From Antrodiella citrinella (taxonomy: Eukaryota; Basidiomycota; Agaricomycetes; Polyporales; Steccherinaceae), in NCBI GenBank assembly GCA_004802725.1, contig SGPM01000413.1, positions 1-21,176 on the forward strand: 21,176 bases of DNA, written 5' to 3'. A program made the translations under genes and the position numbers. Under the pieces are notes generated by a model, which was not told where the DNA came from, did not search any database, and saw only the letters and a list, made by a program, of their open reading frames with translations. Positions 9,256-18,427 of the stretch are shown here, piece by piece. Position 1 is the stretch's first letter. Every line of letters begins with the position of its first letter.

Positions 9256-9699
9256 TCATATGCAGTGGTGTTGAGGTGGCATCGCTCGGGCAGCGACTCG
9301 GAGGAGTCCCAGTGTACCGACAACGAAATCTCAGGAAATCTAGGTTAGCAATACTTTAATCAATCATCCGATCCTTACCATCAGTAATTTGGGCCAGCTA
9401 TGTAGCGTGCGAAACTCGAGTTGCGCCAACTTGGCAAGTATCTGGTTGCGAGCAGGCGGTATGCAAAGCCTAAAGGACAAAGAAGGGGACGATTCGACTT
9501 TCAGAACGACATCCACATGACAAAAATGTGCTCTTTAGGACTTACTCTCATTTAAAAATGAGTGGCTGGCAACCTTTTGCTTGAAATGATGAGATTGAAC
9601 CCATAAAGCAAGAAACCGAATGGAAAGTAGTAGTGGGCGCATGTTGACCTTCCCAGGGCGGAAGCGCGCGCTCACACATTTTCCTTGATCTCGTCTGTC

Positions 9700-12600
9700 A
9701 TGTCACATATACACCAAATCACTGAAGATGATGCTAGACGTCCTCGTAGGACTCGCCCGACAAATCGTCGCACTCGAGGGACAATCACAGTCGTTCCCAA
9801 TCCTGCCACTTCACAACCTGCCATCCCAGCATCAAGTGTCACAGTACGGAACATCCAGAAAAGAAGTGGGGTAAAGAGGCGCAACATATCTATCCCCCAA
9901 CCACCTCCCCCAGCGCAGCCTCAAGCATCGACCTCTCAAATAACTGACAATGAGGCATCAATGGACGTCGACACTGAAATTCCTCCTGCGGAGACATCTG
10001 AGCCACCTCTGAAGAAAAGGAAAAGGAATCGCGGGGTGGTACGTGTCTCAACTTACATTTGACATCAATTCTATTTATCTCATAGCATTGATAGGATAGA
10101 ATCAAGCGGTGGCTGCCGTTTCGTCAAGCCTACCTGGACTCAATGCTTTGTCTAGAGGCTGCGCGCGGTTCATCGTTCTCTACAGAGTGCCACAAGTGCC
10201 AAGTCATAAGCACTATTCTCCGTTGTCAAGACTGTTTCGCCTCCCCATTATTCTGTCGAGACTGTTTGCTCGAGACTCATCAATATCTGCCCCTCCATCG
10301 TACAGAGGTATGTAAATGCGTATATGCAATGCGTCCACACGTTGACAGCCAGTATACACGTAGGAGTGGAACGGTGTGTGTTTCCAGAAGTCGTCTCTTC
10401 AGCAACAAGGGCTTCGCGTTCAGCTTGGACACGCCGTCGGCTCAGGTCCTTGTCCGATCCCAGGCCGAAACGTCAAGAAATTCGCTGTGTGCGATATCTC
10501 CGGATTTCACGATGTTAACGTCACATTCTGTGCATGTGATCATCCAGACGAAGGCGTGATACCTCTATGGTCGCAGCTCTTTCGTGTGGGTTGGTTTCCG
10601 GCGTCGAGGGAGAAACCAGAAACGGCGTTCACGCTTGCGGTCTTGGATTTCTTCCAACAGCTCAACTTTCAAGCCAAGACCAACCTCTCGGATTTTCAGC
10701 GTGCATTGAGCAAGTATACGGACAACTCTGGGCGGAAGTTTTGGGTAAGTCCGACCCCATTCAATGTATTATTGGTATTGATACGTTTCTCAGAACCGAC
10801 GCCGTCCATTCGCGGAGGTCGTCCGAGAATATCGTCATCTCGTTGCTCTCAAACGAGCAGGACGTTGCCATGACCCTTCCGGCGCTGCAGGTACCTCACC
10901 CGGCTCGCTCGCTCTCGAATGTCCCGCATGTCCTCATCCGGGTCGTAATCTACCGCAACAATGGGACGAGGTTCCGATGGAAATGCGGTACGTCTTTCCA
11001 CGTTGAACGTTGATTTGCACTTTTTGCTAATCGTATGAACAGATGGATCTATACTTTGTTTTTGATGATCGACGCAAATTTCAAGCTCAAGCTCAAAGAC
11101 AAAGGCATCCAGGATCTCGAATTGGCACCAGGTTGGGCGTACTACGTCAACGAAGCGAGCTTCCAAAACCATATCGACGAACATCACAGAAAGAATGGCG
11201 ACGCGATTGAGGTGCGTTGTCATCGGTTCTAGTCTGTACCTGGTCTCATGTTTCGATTAGGAGAACACCTGCTCCGCGGAACATAATGCGATACTGAAAG
11301 CCAACCTTCGGAAAGAAGGCTACATCGCATCCGGTGTCGGAGCAGTGTTCTGCGCCAGGCATTGCTTGGTCAGGCCCAACGGTGTGGGTGATTTGCAAAA
11401 GGGCGAACGGTGAGTGCTGAGTGTCCTTCGGTTACCGTTTTTGAAAGCTCACTTGCGTGGTAGATATGTCAACATGGATTATCTTATATTGCAAACTCTC
11501 TCTCTCGCGATCGTATCCCTGGTCCTCCTATCCTACGATATCGCGTGCCAGTATTCGAAGAATTTCCGCAAACGAGTCCAGAGCTTCCCCCTTCCTATGC
11601 AAGTCAGCGAGGCCGTCAACATACGTTTTGCGATTCCGAAGAAGCACTTTATGGTGCACGGCCCTAACCACTCCAGGTTCTCATTGAACTACGTACAGTG
11701 GGTCGGACGCACATATGGAGAAGGTATCGAATCTGCGTGGCACGTTTTCAATTGCGTATCCATGGCGACACGCGAGATGGGGCCCGCAATGCGACACGAA
11801 GTGCTCAATGACCACTGGGGCTCTTGGAACTGGGAAAAAATTCTGGGATTCGGTACGTCTATATACCTATCATATTGTTAATGTCACTGACATTTCAATA
11901 GGCTTCCTTATGTCAAAATCATTCCTGGAGGCTCATGATATGAAGACCAAGCAAGCACAGCGGTTCGAGGATCTCAACGCGACTTTCACAACAGATACTA
12001 TCGCAAGATGGAACGCCCAACTTACGCGGTGGAATAATGATCCGACAACAAAGCCGGACCCCTTCGAGGAGTTGGAAACCCGTGAGTACGCTGCAGCAGA
12101 CTCTGCCGTACTCCGCTCATCATTTACTTCCCGTTGACAGGTAACACTCTGAAGGAGATTCGTGCCAAACTTGCTGAAGAGGATACTAGGGACACAGCAC
12201 GCGGCGCGGTCGTCCTGCACGAAGTGTCCCCTAGCGTCTTCCTTCACATGGGTCTTGAGATCGAGGATCAGCAGTACGTGACTACGTTTTCATCATCTTC
12301 ACGGGGGCTATACTGAGCAAACTTGTAAGTTCAGACGACGGCTCCGTGTTCGCGCTACGGGGAGCCTCAACGCTACGGCGCTCGCGTCTTTGCAGGAGAA
12401 GCGTTCGACACTCGCTCGACGGATCGAGCTGTGGAGGAAAACCCAAGCCATCTACCTACCCGTCGCAACCCCCCTCTACGCGGCCTCCTCGGATCCCTCT
12501 GCATCTCCGGCACCTTCACGCAACGACGGTGACGGCGATGATGCTGACGCGTCGCCCGCGACCCTCACTAAGGCCGAAGACATCACCCTATGGCTGCCTT

Positions 12601-13496
12601 CCGAACTGCCATCCAACCTCATGACCGCCGACTATATCAAGATAATAGCCGCTAAGGAATGCGAGTTTCGGAAGGCGCAGATGTTCGATGCTCTGGCCAA
12701 CATTCGACGGATTCGCAGGATTATCACCGGCATCACCGAGTTCAAGAAACTGAATCTGGTCAACGAGGGTCAACGTACATCAACACGGCTGCGCTCATAC
12801 TACGACAAGTTCAAACAACAGATCGACCACAGTGCTTCGCGTTACCGGGCCGCGCGCAACGCACTCCTCGTTCTAGATCCAACGGGTGATTGGACTATTC
12901 ATCTGAAAGTCTTACACGCCGACGACATCAGGGGTCCTCTTGCCGACAAGGACGACGCGCTCAAGGAAGGTCGACGCGAGCTATCATGGATCTGGCTAGT
13001 GCAGCACGCGTCCTCACCTGAGGATGGCTTTGAAAATGACTTTTCCGAAGGAATGCGGGTCGAGTGGGCGAAGGCGAAGGCTCGCGCGGAAAGGTGGTCG
13101 GAGGAGGTGAAGCTTCTGCAAGAGGAGATGCGACGGGTGTTAGAGTTCCTGTCGTGGAAAGCAGCTTGGTGGCGCTCCCAGGTCAACCAACGAGCCGGAA
13201 CATCCCCTACGCTGAAAGAGGGTCTGTCCGCCTACGCAGAGAAGCAAGCCCGTGTACACGAAGACCTTCGGAAGTCATTTGCGTCTCGCTGGTATCAGGT
13301 ATTAGGTACCCACCAGATCATGCCGCCGTGGAAGGTCAAGTATCTAGGGTCTGAGGAGATTCCCATCCTGCCGAACGTTCGTTTACGAGTCAGCAAACGC
13401 ACTCCTATGGAAGAGAGTGGTGATGAGGAGGAAGAGGAGGAAGAGGAAGAGGATGGCGACGATGGCGACGACGACGACAGTGGCGACGACAACTAG
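9700..13496 (+). CDS. KDZ transposase with CxC2-type cysteine cluster (about 1102 aa, 10 exons)
   Basis: Predicted to catalyse excision and integration of the surrounding element. Exons: 9700-10038, 10095-10307, 10364-10744, 10794-10987, 11043-11211, 11261-11409, 11464-11852, 11902-12081, 12141-12273, 12335-13496. All introns are GT-AG (49-61 nt) and phases agree across all nine junctions, with no stop or frameshift. The N-terminus is basic and Pro-rich, with a likely nuclear signal PLKKRKRNRG. Residues about 140-180 hold the cysteine cluster (ECHKC, LRCQDC, FCRDC, then THQ and LHR). Next come QLGH and CACDH, then ECPACPHPGR. Candidate acidic catalytic residues are D386 (MIDANFKLK), D507 (SYDIACQ) and E568 (VGRTYGEGIE). 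Other family hallmarks are GWAYYVNEA, C-x2-EHNA, GDLQKGERYVNMDY, MATREMGP and WGSWNWEK. The C-terminus is a long acidic tail. ATG 9700 is the first in frame. Family assignment is strong; the exact catalytic triad is from recollection. Confidence 0.92.
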
Positions 13497-13642
13497 AGAC
13501 ACGGTTAGTTTGAGTTTGTGCGGACATTTGGACACTTCCTTTATAGTCACTTCTCTTGTCAATGCAGACATCAGTATGATATTTACAGTTCTCATAACAT
13601 GGCTTTTTGTTAATATCTGGCGGCGGGTACTCGCGAGTATCA
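13497..13642. other. Transposase 3' flank
   Basis: Short gap between the transposase stop codon and the inner edge of the right inverted repeat. It is AT-richer than the coding region and presumably holds the 3' UTR and polyadenylation signal. Nothing else is seen. Confidence 0.4.
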
Positions 13643-14170
13643 GGTGCTTATGTTCGAAATGTTGGTGCATACACGGAATGGGTGCTGCGGTGCCATTGTT
13701 CAGTATGTAGAAATAGGGTACGTTGTGAGGTCAACGTCCAAAGACTCGCATCACCGCATACACCGGCGCTTACAAGTGCCGAAAGTCCCGATGGGCTGCT
13801 ACACACTTCAGACACGGTGTGATGGTACCCCAAGTACATGAGATTGATTGCATGCACGACTAGCATGACAACATGTATTATAAACATTGGAGGAGGTACA
13901 ATATGTGGTTCTATTGCCGGATTTCAGAGTGGGCGCTATTTAGCACCGGAATGTGTAGAGCTATGGAAATTGTTTGAGCGGATCGTATCAGGGGTGTATG
14001 GTGTGATCAGATAGTGCTATTGCGCGCAAGGGAATTGTGATACTACTCACTAGAATCGGAGTAGCACTGGATGATTCACGATTCGGTGGAATACCCATCA
14101 ACATCTGCCATCTGGTTGTCTGGATTTGGCAACCCGTGAATCCCGTGACCCATGCGGGTATTGCATAATT

Positions 14171-14411
14171 GCTCGTTAAATGATACAGTAAAACCAATTT
14201 ACCCGTGGACGGGCTGTTTTATTAAACCCAAGACCCGTTTTACCAGGAGGCCCCCAGTTTTATCAACCCAGTGGATGGTTTTACGAGCTGACTACTGCTC
14301 GTTAAATAATTCAGTAAACCCGATTTACCCGTGGACGAGCTGTTTTATTAAACCCAAGACCCATTTTACCAGGAGGCCCCCAGTTTTATCAACCCGGTGG
14401 ATGGTTTTACA
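14171..14411 (-). repeat. Subterminal tandem repeat, right arm, period 126 bp
   Basis: Two direct copies start at GCTCGTTAAAT (14171 and 14297) and contain TTTACCCGTGGACG, GCTGTTTTATTAAACCCAAG, TTTTACCAGGAGGCCCCCAG and TTTTATCAACCC. They correspond to the 130-bp units of the left arm. Confidence 0.85.
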
Positions 14412-14465
14412 TTTTAATCCTACACAGTATGATATATTACACCCCATGGCCCTAGGGTTTTTGGG

Positions 14466-14528
14466 TAAAACTACCTGCCCACCTTGAACACATGTCTCTG
14501 CCAGCTTGGTGGGACTCTTGTATTACAT
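14466..14528 (-). repeat. Perfect 63-bp transposon end, right
   Basis: Exact reverse complement of 2043-2105. The Copia gag frame reads through it as CNTRVPPSWQRHVFKVGR before its stop, so the element contributes about 18 foreign residues to that ORF. Confidence 0.85.
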
Positions 14529-16042
14529 AGTAGTTGCTCACAGCTGGGTCCGGTGGCGTCAGAGTCAATTCTCTCGACTGCTGAGTATGCCGTCCAATCA
14601 TCTTCATCGTCAGTGTCAATCTGAACGATGCTCGCCGTTTCCACAGCGCGCCCTTTTCCTTTCTCGTCAGACTTCCCGTCTGCCTTCTTCTCATCAGCCG
14701 TATTCGCCTGATCCTTGGGGCGCGGCACTTTCTTCGACGGGCATACATTCGCGCGGTGCCCCTTTCCACAACAGTTGAAGCACGTGTACGTAGATTCGTC
14801 TCGTGGTTCTCGTGGTTTCCCCTTGCCTTTCTTCCAGTCCCGCTTCTTCCCATTTCCTCCAGAAGCATTCGCGGTGTTCGCGGATTCAGACTTCTTAGGT
14901 TTGGAGGAAGGGGGGACAGACGTCACAGCACGAGCTTGTGCTTCAGCGCGCAGTAATGCAATTAGATTGTCGGGGGAAATGACAGTCGGCGTGAGGGAGG
15001 GGTTGATGAGATTATGGACGCGGATCGCAGATTCGTGAGTCGAAATCACATTCCGATAGGCATGTGGCATGGAGGAGATGATGGCGTTGGCAAAGGTCCG
15101 ATCTGAGATCGTGATTCCAGATCCGGCTAGCTCATCCTTGAGTGTAAGGAGCTCGTCGAGGTGAGCTTGTACGGTTTTCGCCGATCCGTCCGCACATTTC
15201 AGTGAGAACAATCGTTCCTCAGCATGTGCCTCCGTCAGCGCAGTCTGCTGTCCAAAGCGAGACTTGAGCGCATTCATTATCTCGTGCGGACGAGTAGATG
15301 ATTTTAGTGTGATAAAAATAGAATCTGGGAGTCGTCCCATCAAAGCTGCCAAGAGCTGATTTGATTCATCTATCTTGTCCGCGGGAGCAGCCGCCGATAG
15401 GTACGGTTTGATTACTAGTCCCATCGCTGTGAAATTAACGCGTTCCACCCAGATACGATAGTTCCCTCCGTCTTTCGACAGTTTGGGAACGTCGTGAAAC
15501 GCTTTGAAGATGTCCGGCATCTTTCGTTTCGGAACAGGGGTAGTGTTTGTGGGGGGGTTCTGGGGCGGTGGGGACGGCGGCGGTGGCGGCGGTGGAGGCG
15601 GCGGCTGGGGATTTGGGTGTTGTGCGGGTGGATCGGGGATCTGAGCTGGACCCTGAGGGTCTGGATTTGGAGGATTCGGTGGATTGCTCGGTGGTTTTGA
15701 TGCCGGCGATTCAGGGACCGAAGCCGGAACAGGTTCCGAGGAATCTTCAGGTTCCGAATCGAGATCTGGTTCTGCTGCAGTGGTAGGTTCTGCTTCAGCC
15801 TCTAGCTGCTGTTGGTGGCGTGTGATCTTCTGGATTTGGGAGATATCAATCTCCTTCGCCCANGAAACGTCCGGTGGTACGCCAAGNGGGANGAAGTTTC
15901 TGTTCGGACAGGNGGCTTGCTCACAGCCGAACCACTTCAAGTGTTCGTCGGAGTAGTAACGATCGCAAAAATCTTCTGCGTCGTATATGTGGCTGCAGTG
16001 TGCACAAGGTAGGACTGATTCCTTGAGTGCGATCGCGGACAT
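14471..16042 (-). CDS. Copia gag with N-terminal cysteine cluster, cut off by the DNA transposon
   Basis: Nucleocapsid/capsid precursor of the minus-strand Copia copy B, starting at ATG 16042, 47 nt after the LTR. Residues about 10-50 contain an unusual cluster (C-x2-C, then Cys, His, Cys and Cys) interrupted by ambiguous bases. A long acidic/proline linker (about 80-170, with an uninterrupted proline run) follows. Then comes the usual UBN2-type Copia gag (VPKLSKDGGNYRIWVERV, LKSRFG, ERLFSLK, LDELLTLKDEL). The CCHC zinc knuckle is CFNCCGKGHRANVC near residue 430, followed by an acidic linker. Native sequence ends at EQLL (about 14530), and the last 18 residues come from the transposon end. 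In an intact element this frame would continue into the protease now found at 2037-1321. Gag itself has no stop. Confidence 0.88.
   Translation of the reverse strand: MSAIALKESVLPCAHCSHIYDAEDFCDRYYSDEHLKWFGCEQAXCPNRNFXXLGVPPDVXWAKEIDISQIQKITRHQQQLEAEAEPTTAAEPDLDSEPEDSSEPVPASVPESPASKPPSNPPNPPNPDPQGPAQIPDPPAQHPNPQPPPPPPPPPPSPPPQNPPTNTTPVPKRKMPDIFKAFHDVPKLSKDGGNYRIWVERVNFTAMGLVIKPYLSAAAPADKIDESNQLLAALMGRLPDSIFITLKSSTRPHEIMNALKSRFGQQTALTEAHAEERLFSLKCADGSAKTVQAHLDELLTLKDELAGSGITISDRTFANAIISSMPHAYRNVISTHESAIRVHNLINPSLTPTVISPDNLIALLRAEAQARAVTSVPPSSKPKKSESANTANASGGNGKKRDWKKGKGKPREPRDESTYTCFNCCGKGHRANVCPSKKVPRPKDQANTADEKKADGKSDEKGKGRAVETASIVQIDTDDEDDWTAYSAVERIDSDATGPSCEQLLCNTRVPPSWQRHVFKVGR
15545..15606 (-). 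repeat. GC-rich proline-codon tract in gag
   Basis: Low-complexity GGCGG/GGTGG sequence on the plus strand, encoding the polyproline linker of gag on the minus strand. Confidence 0.7.
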
Positions 16043-16089
16043 AAAACAGGGGGGATCTCGTAGGTTATTGGGGGTCGGGGCCCATAACC
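16043..16089 (-). promoter_or_regulatory. Copia leader with probable primer-binding site
   Basis: Immediately after the LTR, reading on the minus strand: GGTTATGGGCCCCG, which is where the tRNA primer-binding site of a Copia element should be. GGTTAT and ATAACC, 15 nt apart, form a perfect 6-bp inverted pair across it. The priming tRNA was not identified. Confidence 0.5.
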
Positions 16090-16531
16090 TGTCAGATTAT
16101 CTAGATTAGATAACCACCTTAACGAATGCCACTAAGGCAATACCGGTGGGAGCGTGAACGAGGGAGCTAAATCAGACGCGTCAATACGGTCTCAGCTCCT
16201 GGTAAGAATGCTATATATAAATACCTAAATCAGACGCGTCAATACGCTGATTATAAGTTAGCATACAAGTACTCTATGAGAAGAAGAGAGTACTCACGTC
16301 TCAGCTCCTGGTAAGAATGCTGAGACGTCTACGTCTACTACAGACACTATAAATACTGTAGTACTTCTACAAGGCTGTCCATATATAAAAGGAGAAAGAT
16401 AAATACCATCTCCCAACTACTCTACCATCCAGCCACTATCCATAATGCGGTATCGTCGTTGCGCGACCTTGATCTGAAGATCTCGCGATCATGATCTCCC
16501 AGCGCCACAAAGGCCTCGGGAATCTCCGACA
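16090..16531 (-). repeat. Copia LTR (442 bp) shared by two tandem copies
   Basis: Begins TGTCGGAGATT right after a purine-rich polypurine tract (GAAGGGGAG) that follows the RNase H stop of copy A. Ends CTGACA right before GGTTATGGGCCC and the gag of copy B. It therefore serves as 3' LTR of one copy and 5' LTR of the other. A 21-bp block occurs twice (16168-16188 and 16226-16246). A 24-bp block containing CAGCTCCTGGTAAGAATGCT also occurs twice (16189-16212 and 16298-16321). TATA-like runs lie at about 16213-16222 and 16383-16389. Confidence 0.82.
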
Positions 16532-16538
16532 CTCCCCT

Positions 16539-17823
16539 TCAAGCCTGGCTGAGTCCGAGGGATGCAGCAAAGTGCTTGGCCTTCATATTATCGAGGGCCT
16601 TCGTGAAGATGTCGGCGGTCATGTCGTCGGTAGGACAGTAGGTAAGAAGGATCTTCTTATCCTCGATGTTGTAGCGTACGAAATGGAATCGAATGTCGAT
16701 GTGCTTGGTACGCGCGTGGAACTTGTCGTCCTTGGCAAGCGCGATTGCTCCCATGCTGTCGGACTTGACGTTCATAGGAAGGGGGGGAGCGCGGAATACT
16801 TCGATAATGAAGTTTCGCATCCAGATCGCCTCCTTGAAGGCATGTGTGAGCGCGACGTACTCAGCTTCGGTCGTAGAAACCGATACGATCTCCTGGCGCT
16901 TAGACGACCAAGATACCGCTCCTCCGATCAGGAACGCATATCCTGAGATCGCATGACGATCCGGGTTCGACATCCCATCAGCGTCGGAATATCCAACGGC
17001 GGGAGATTTGTCGTCTCCACCCAGAGTGAGCCACCAGTCCTTGGTGCCCTTCAAGTACGCATAAACGCGTTTGACTGCGTTCCAATGCGCGATGCCGGGC
17101 TTCTCGGAGAAACGAGAGAGAAGGGAAACAGCGTAAGTGATGTCGGGGCGCGTTGCAACTGATGCGTACATGAGCGCGCCGAGAGTTTCACGATATGGCT
17201 TGTCGCGCATCATCGCTATCTCTTCGACAGAGGAGGGGGACTGATCCTTGGACAGTACGAGCTGGGAGTTCAGCGGCGTAGAGAGAATCTTGAGATCCTC
17301 AAAACCGTATCGGGCTAGAATCTGTGTGATGTAAGACTCTTGTCCAAGGGAAATGGTCAGGGACCGGCGATCTCGCTTGATCTCGATCCCGAGCATCCAA
17401 TGTACCTCGCCGGAATCCACTACCTCGACGTGATCTTTGATCTTGCGCTTCAGCGCGTCCATATGCTTCATGGATGGGGTGATCATAGTCATGTCATCTA
17501 CGTGAATGAACAGGACGATGAACTCGTCGTTGGGTAAGTGGCGGTAGTACACGCCGTGATCCATCTCGGACCGGGTAAGTCCGACGTCAGTCATGACAGA
17601 TCGGAATTTCTTCGCCCATCGTCGTCCCGCCTGCTTCAAGCCGTAGATACATGCTCGAAGCTTGAGAACCTGACCAGGCTTGATGCCGTCGAGTTCAGTT
17701 CCGCGGGGGGGACGCATATAGATGTTCTCCCCTTCTTCCATGCGACCATAGAGGTAGGCGGACTTTACGTCCATCTGATGGATCTCGTAGTCGCGCTGCG
17801 CTGCAATAGCTAGGCACGTGCGG
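16539..17823 (-). CDS. Copia RT and RNase H, partial (copy A)
   Basis: C-terminal part of a second Copia polyprotein, open for more than 420 codons and ending LGLSQA-stop at 16539. RT motifs: QMDVKSAYLYG, IYGLKQAGRRWAKKF and the catalytic FIHVDDMT (the Y/F-x-D-D box). RNase H motifs: YSDADG (catalytic Asp), STTEAEYVAL (Glu), SDSMGAIAL (Asp), RTKHIDIRFHFVR and TADIFTKAL. It matches the left edge of the window (bases 1-111) with only a few differences, so it is the same family. Its upstream portion is cut at 17823/17824, where the Gypsy-type element begins, so it cannot be expressed as a complete polyprotein. No internal stop or frameshift, which suggests a recent copy. Confidence 0.88.
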
Positions 17824-17884
17824 TGATGAGACCCACGGCTCGCTGGTACCGGATACGCCCATAGGAGACCATTTTAGCATTATT

Positions 17885-18180
17885 CCGCGGCACTTCGGAC
17901 CTCTTCGAGTCGATTCTACGATACGTCGGACCCTTCCTATACGATTCTACGGTGCATCGGACCCCTTCGATTCGATTCTACGGTGCATCGGACTTCTTCT
18001 ACTCCCTTCTACTCATTCCCTATAGTTCTTCTTGCGATGTTTCNATTCGGGCTTTACGATGCGTCGGACCTCTTCGAGTCGATTCTACGATACNTCGGAC
18101 CTCTCTGCTTCGATTCTACGATGCGTCGGACCCTTTCTATTTGATTCTACGATGCGTCGGACTTCTTCTATTTCCTTCTA
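17885..18180 (+). repeat. Tandem 25-35 bp units in presumed U3 of the Gypsy-type LTR
   Basis: At least seven degenerate units built on TCGGAC ... TTCGA ... GATTCTACGATGCG. A larger duplication is visible: the block from about 17908 to 18012 resembles 18075-18180. Such arrays are common in LTR promoters; an enhancer role is inferred. Confidence 0.7.
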
Positions 18181-18303
18181 CCCTTTCACCCCAACCCCTC
18201 TTGCGACGTCCCGGTTCGAGTTTTGACGAAACTCGGACATCTCCGGACTTTCGTCGGACGCTTCTGTACCTATTTCGAGTGTGTTTCGGGTATTTCCGAG
18301 GCC

Positions 18304-18310
18304 TATAAGT
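18304..18310 (+). promoter_or_regulatory. Candidate TATA box of Gypsy-type LTR
   Basis: TATAAGT in GCCTATAAGTAGCACG, just downstream of the U3 repeat array and before the pyrimidine-rich leader. Transcription would be expected to start about 25-35 bp later. Assignment rests on position and consensus only. Confidence 0.45.
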
Positions 18311-18427
18311 AGCACGATCATGTACTGTAGCAAAACACAAGAGATCCCCGCCCCTTTTCCCCCACTTACTCGGAGAGTCAGAAGCACTTGCGTGCGGTCC
18401 CGGGACTACTGCGTACGTTTCCGTTTT

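Larger units (their letters stand above)
7903..9699. other. 1.8-kb non-coding interval with direct repeats
   Basis: Lies between the RNase H1N-domain gene and the transposase start. No ORF has a recognisable domain or a believable exon chain. Two pairs of imperfect direct repeats occupy about 8606-9255. The transposase promoter should be in the last few hundred bases, but no TATA box is evident. No tRNA-like or rRNA-like sequence was recognised. Confidence 0.5.
2043..14528 (+). mobile_element. KDZ-type DNA transposon with long TIRs and cargo genes
   Basis: A DNA transposon of about 12.5 kb inserted in a Copia element. The outer 63 bp (2043-2105 and 14466-14528) are perfect inverted repeats beginning ATGTAATACAAGAGTCCCAC. 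Weaker inverted similarity continues inward to about 3025 and 13643. Inside are a multi-exon KDZ transposase (+), an RNase H1 N-terminal-domain gene (+), an orphan-family gene (-) and a short paralogue of its N-terminus (-). KDZ elements are known from basidiomycetes, where some also carry TET/JBP dioxygenase genes; none is seen here. A target-site duplication was sought at several candidate boundaries and not found. The element end could be shifted by a few bases, since CTAC(C/T)ATG is also shared by both ends. Orientation is given as that of the transposase. Confidence 0.88.
13643..14528 (-). repeat. Right terminal inverted repeat of KDZ transposon
   Basis: Reverse-complement partner of 2043-3025, about 0.9 kb, collinear and diverged except for the outer 63 bp. 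It is about 100 bp shorter than the left arm because of several small indels. ORFs in this arm mirror those of the left arm and are not genes. Confidence 0.85.
14529..16531 (-). mobile_element. Copia copy B, 5' segment (LTR and gag)
   Basis: Upstream half of the Copia copy whose downstream half is 1-2042. It comprises the shared LTR (16090-16531), a 47-nt leader containing the presumed primer-binding site (GGTTATGGGCCC), and gag. Confidence 0.8.
16090..17823 (-). mobile_element. Copia copy A, 3' segment (RT/RNase H and LTR)
   Basis: Last third of a Copia element, head-to-tail with copy B and sharing LTR 16090-16531. Its missing 5' part may resume to the right of the Gypsy-type insertion, outside the window. 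Confidence 0.75.

Noticed and set aside
7900..9700. A TET/JBP dioxygenase gene, as found in some fungal KDZ elements
   Set aside because: No HxD...H-type dioxygenase motif or suitable exon chain was seen in this interval or elsewhere in the element.
2043..14528. The long inverted repeats as an assembly artefact or a CRISPR/phage-type structure
   Set aside because: The arms are diverged from one another outside the last 63 bp and differ in length by about 100 bp, so they are not a mirrored misassembly. Introns and retroelements show that the DNA is eukaryotic, and no spacer-repeat array exists.
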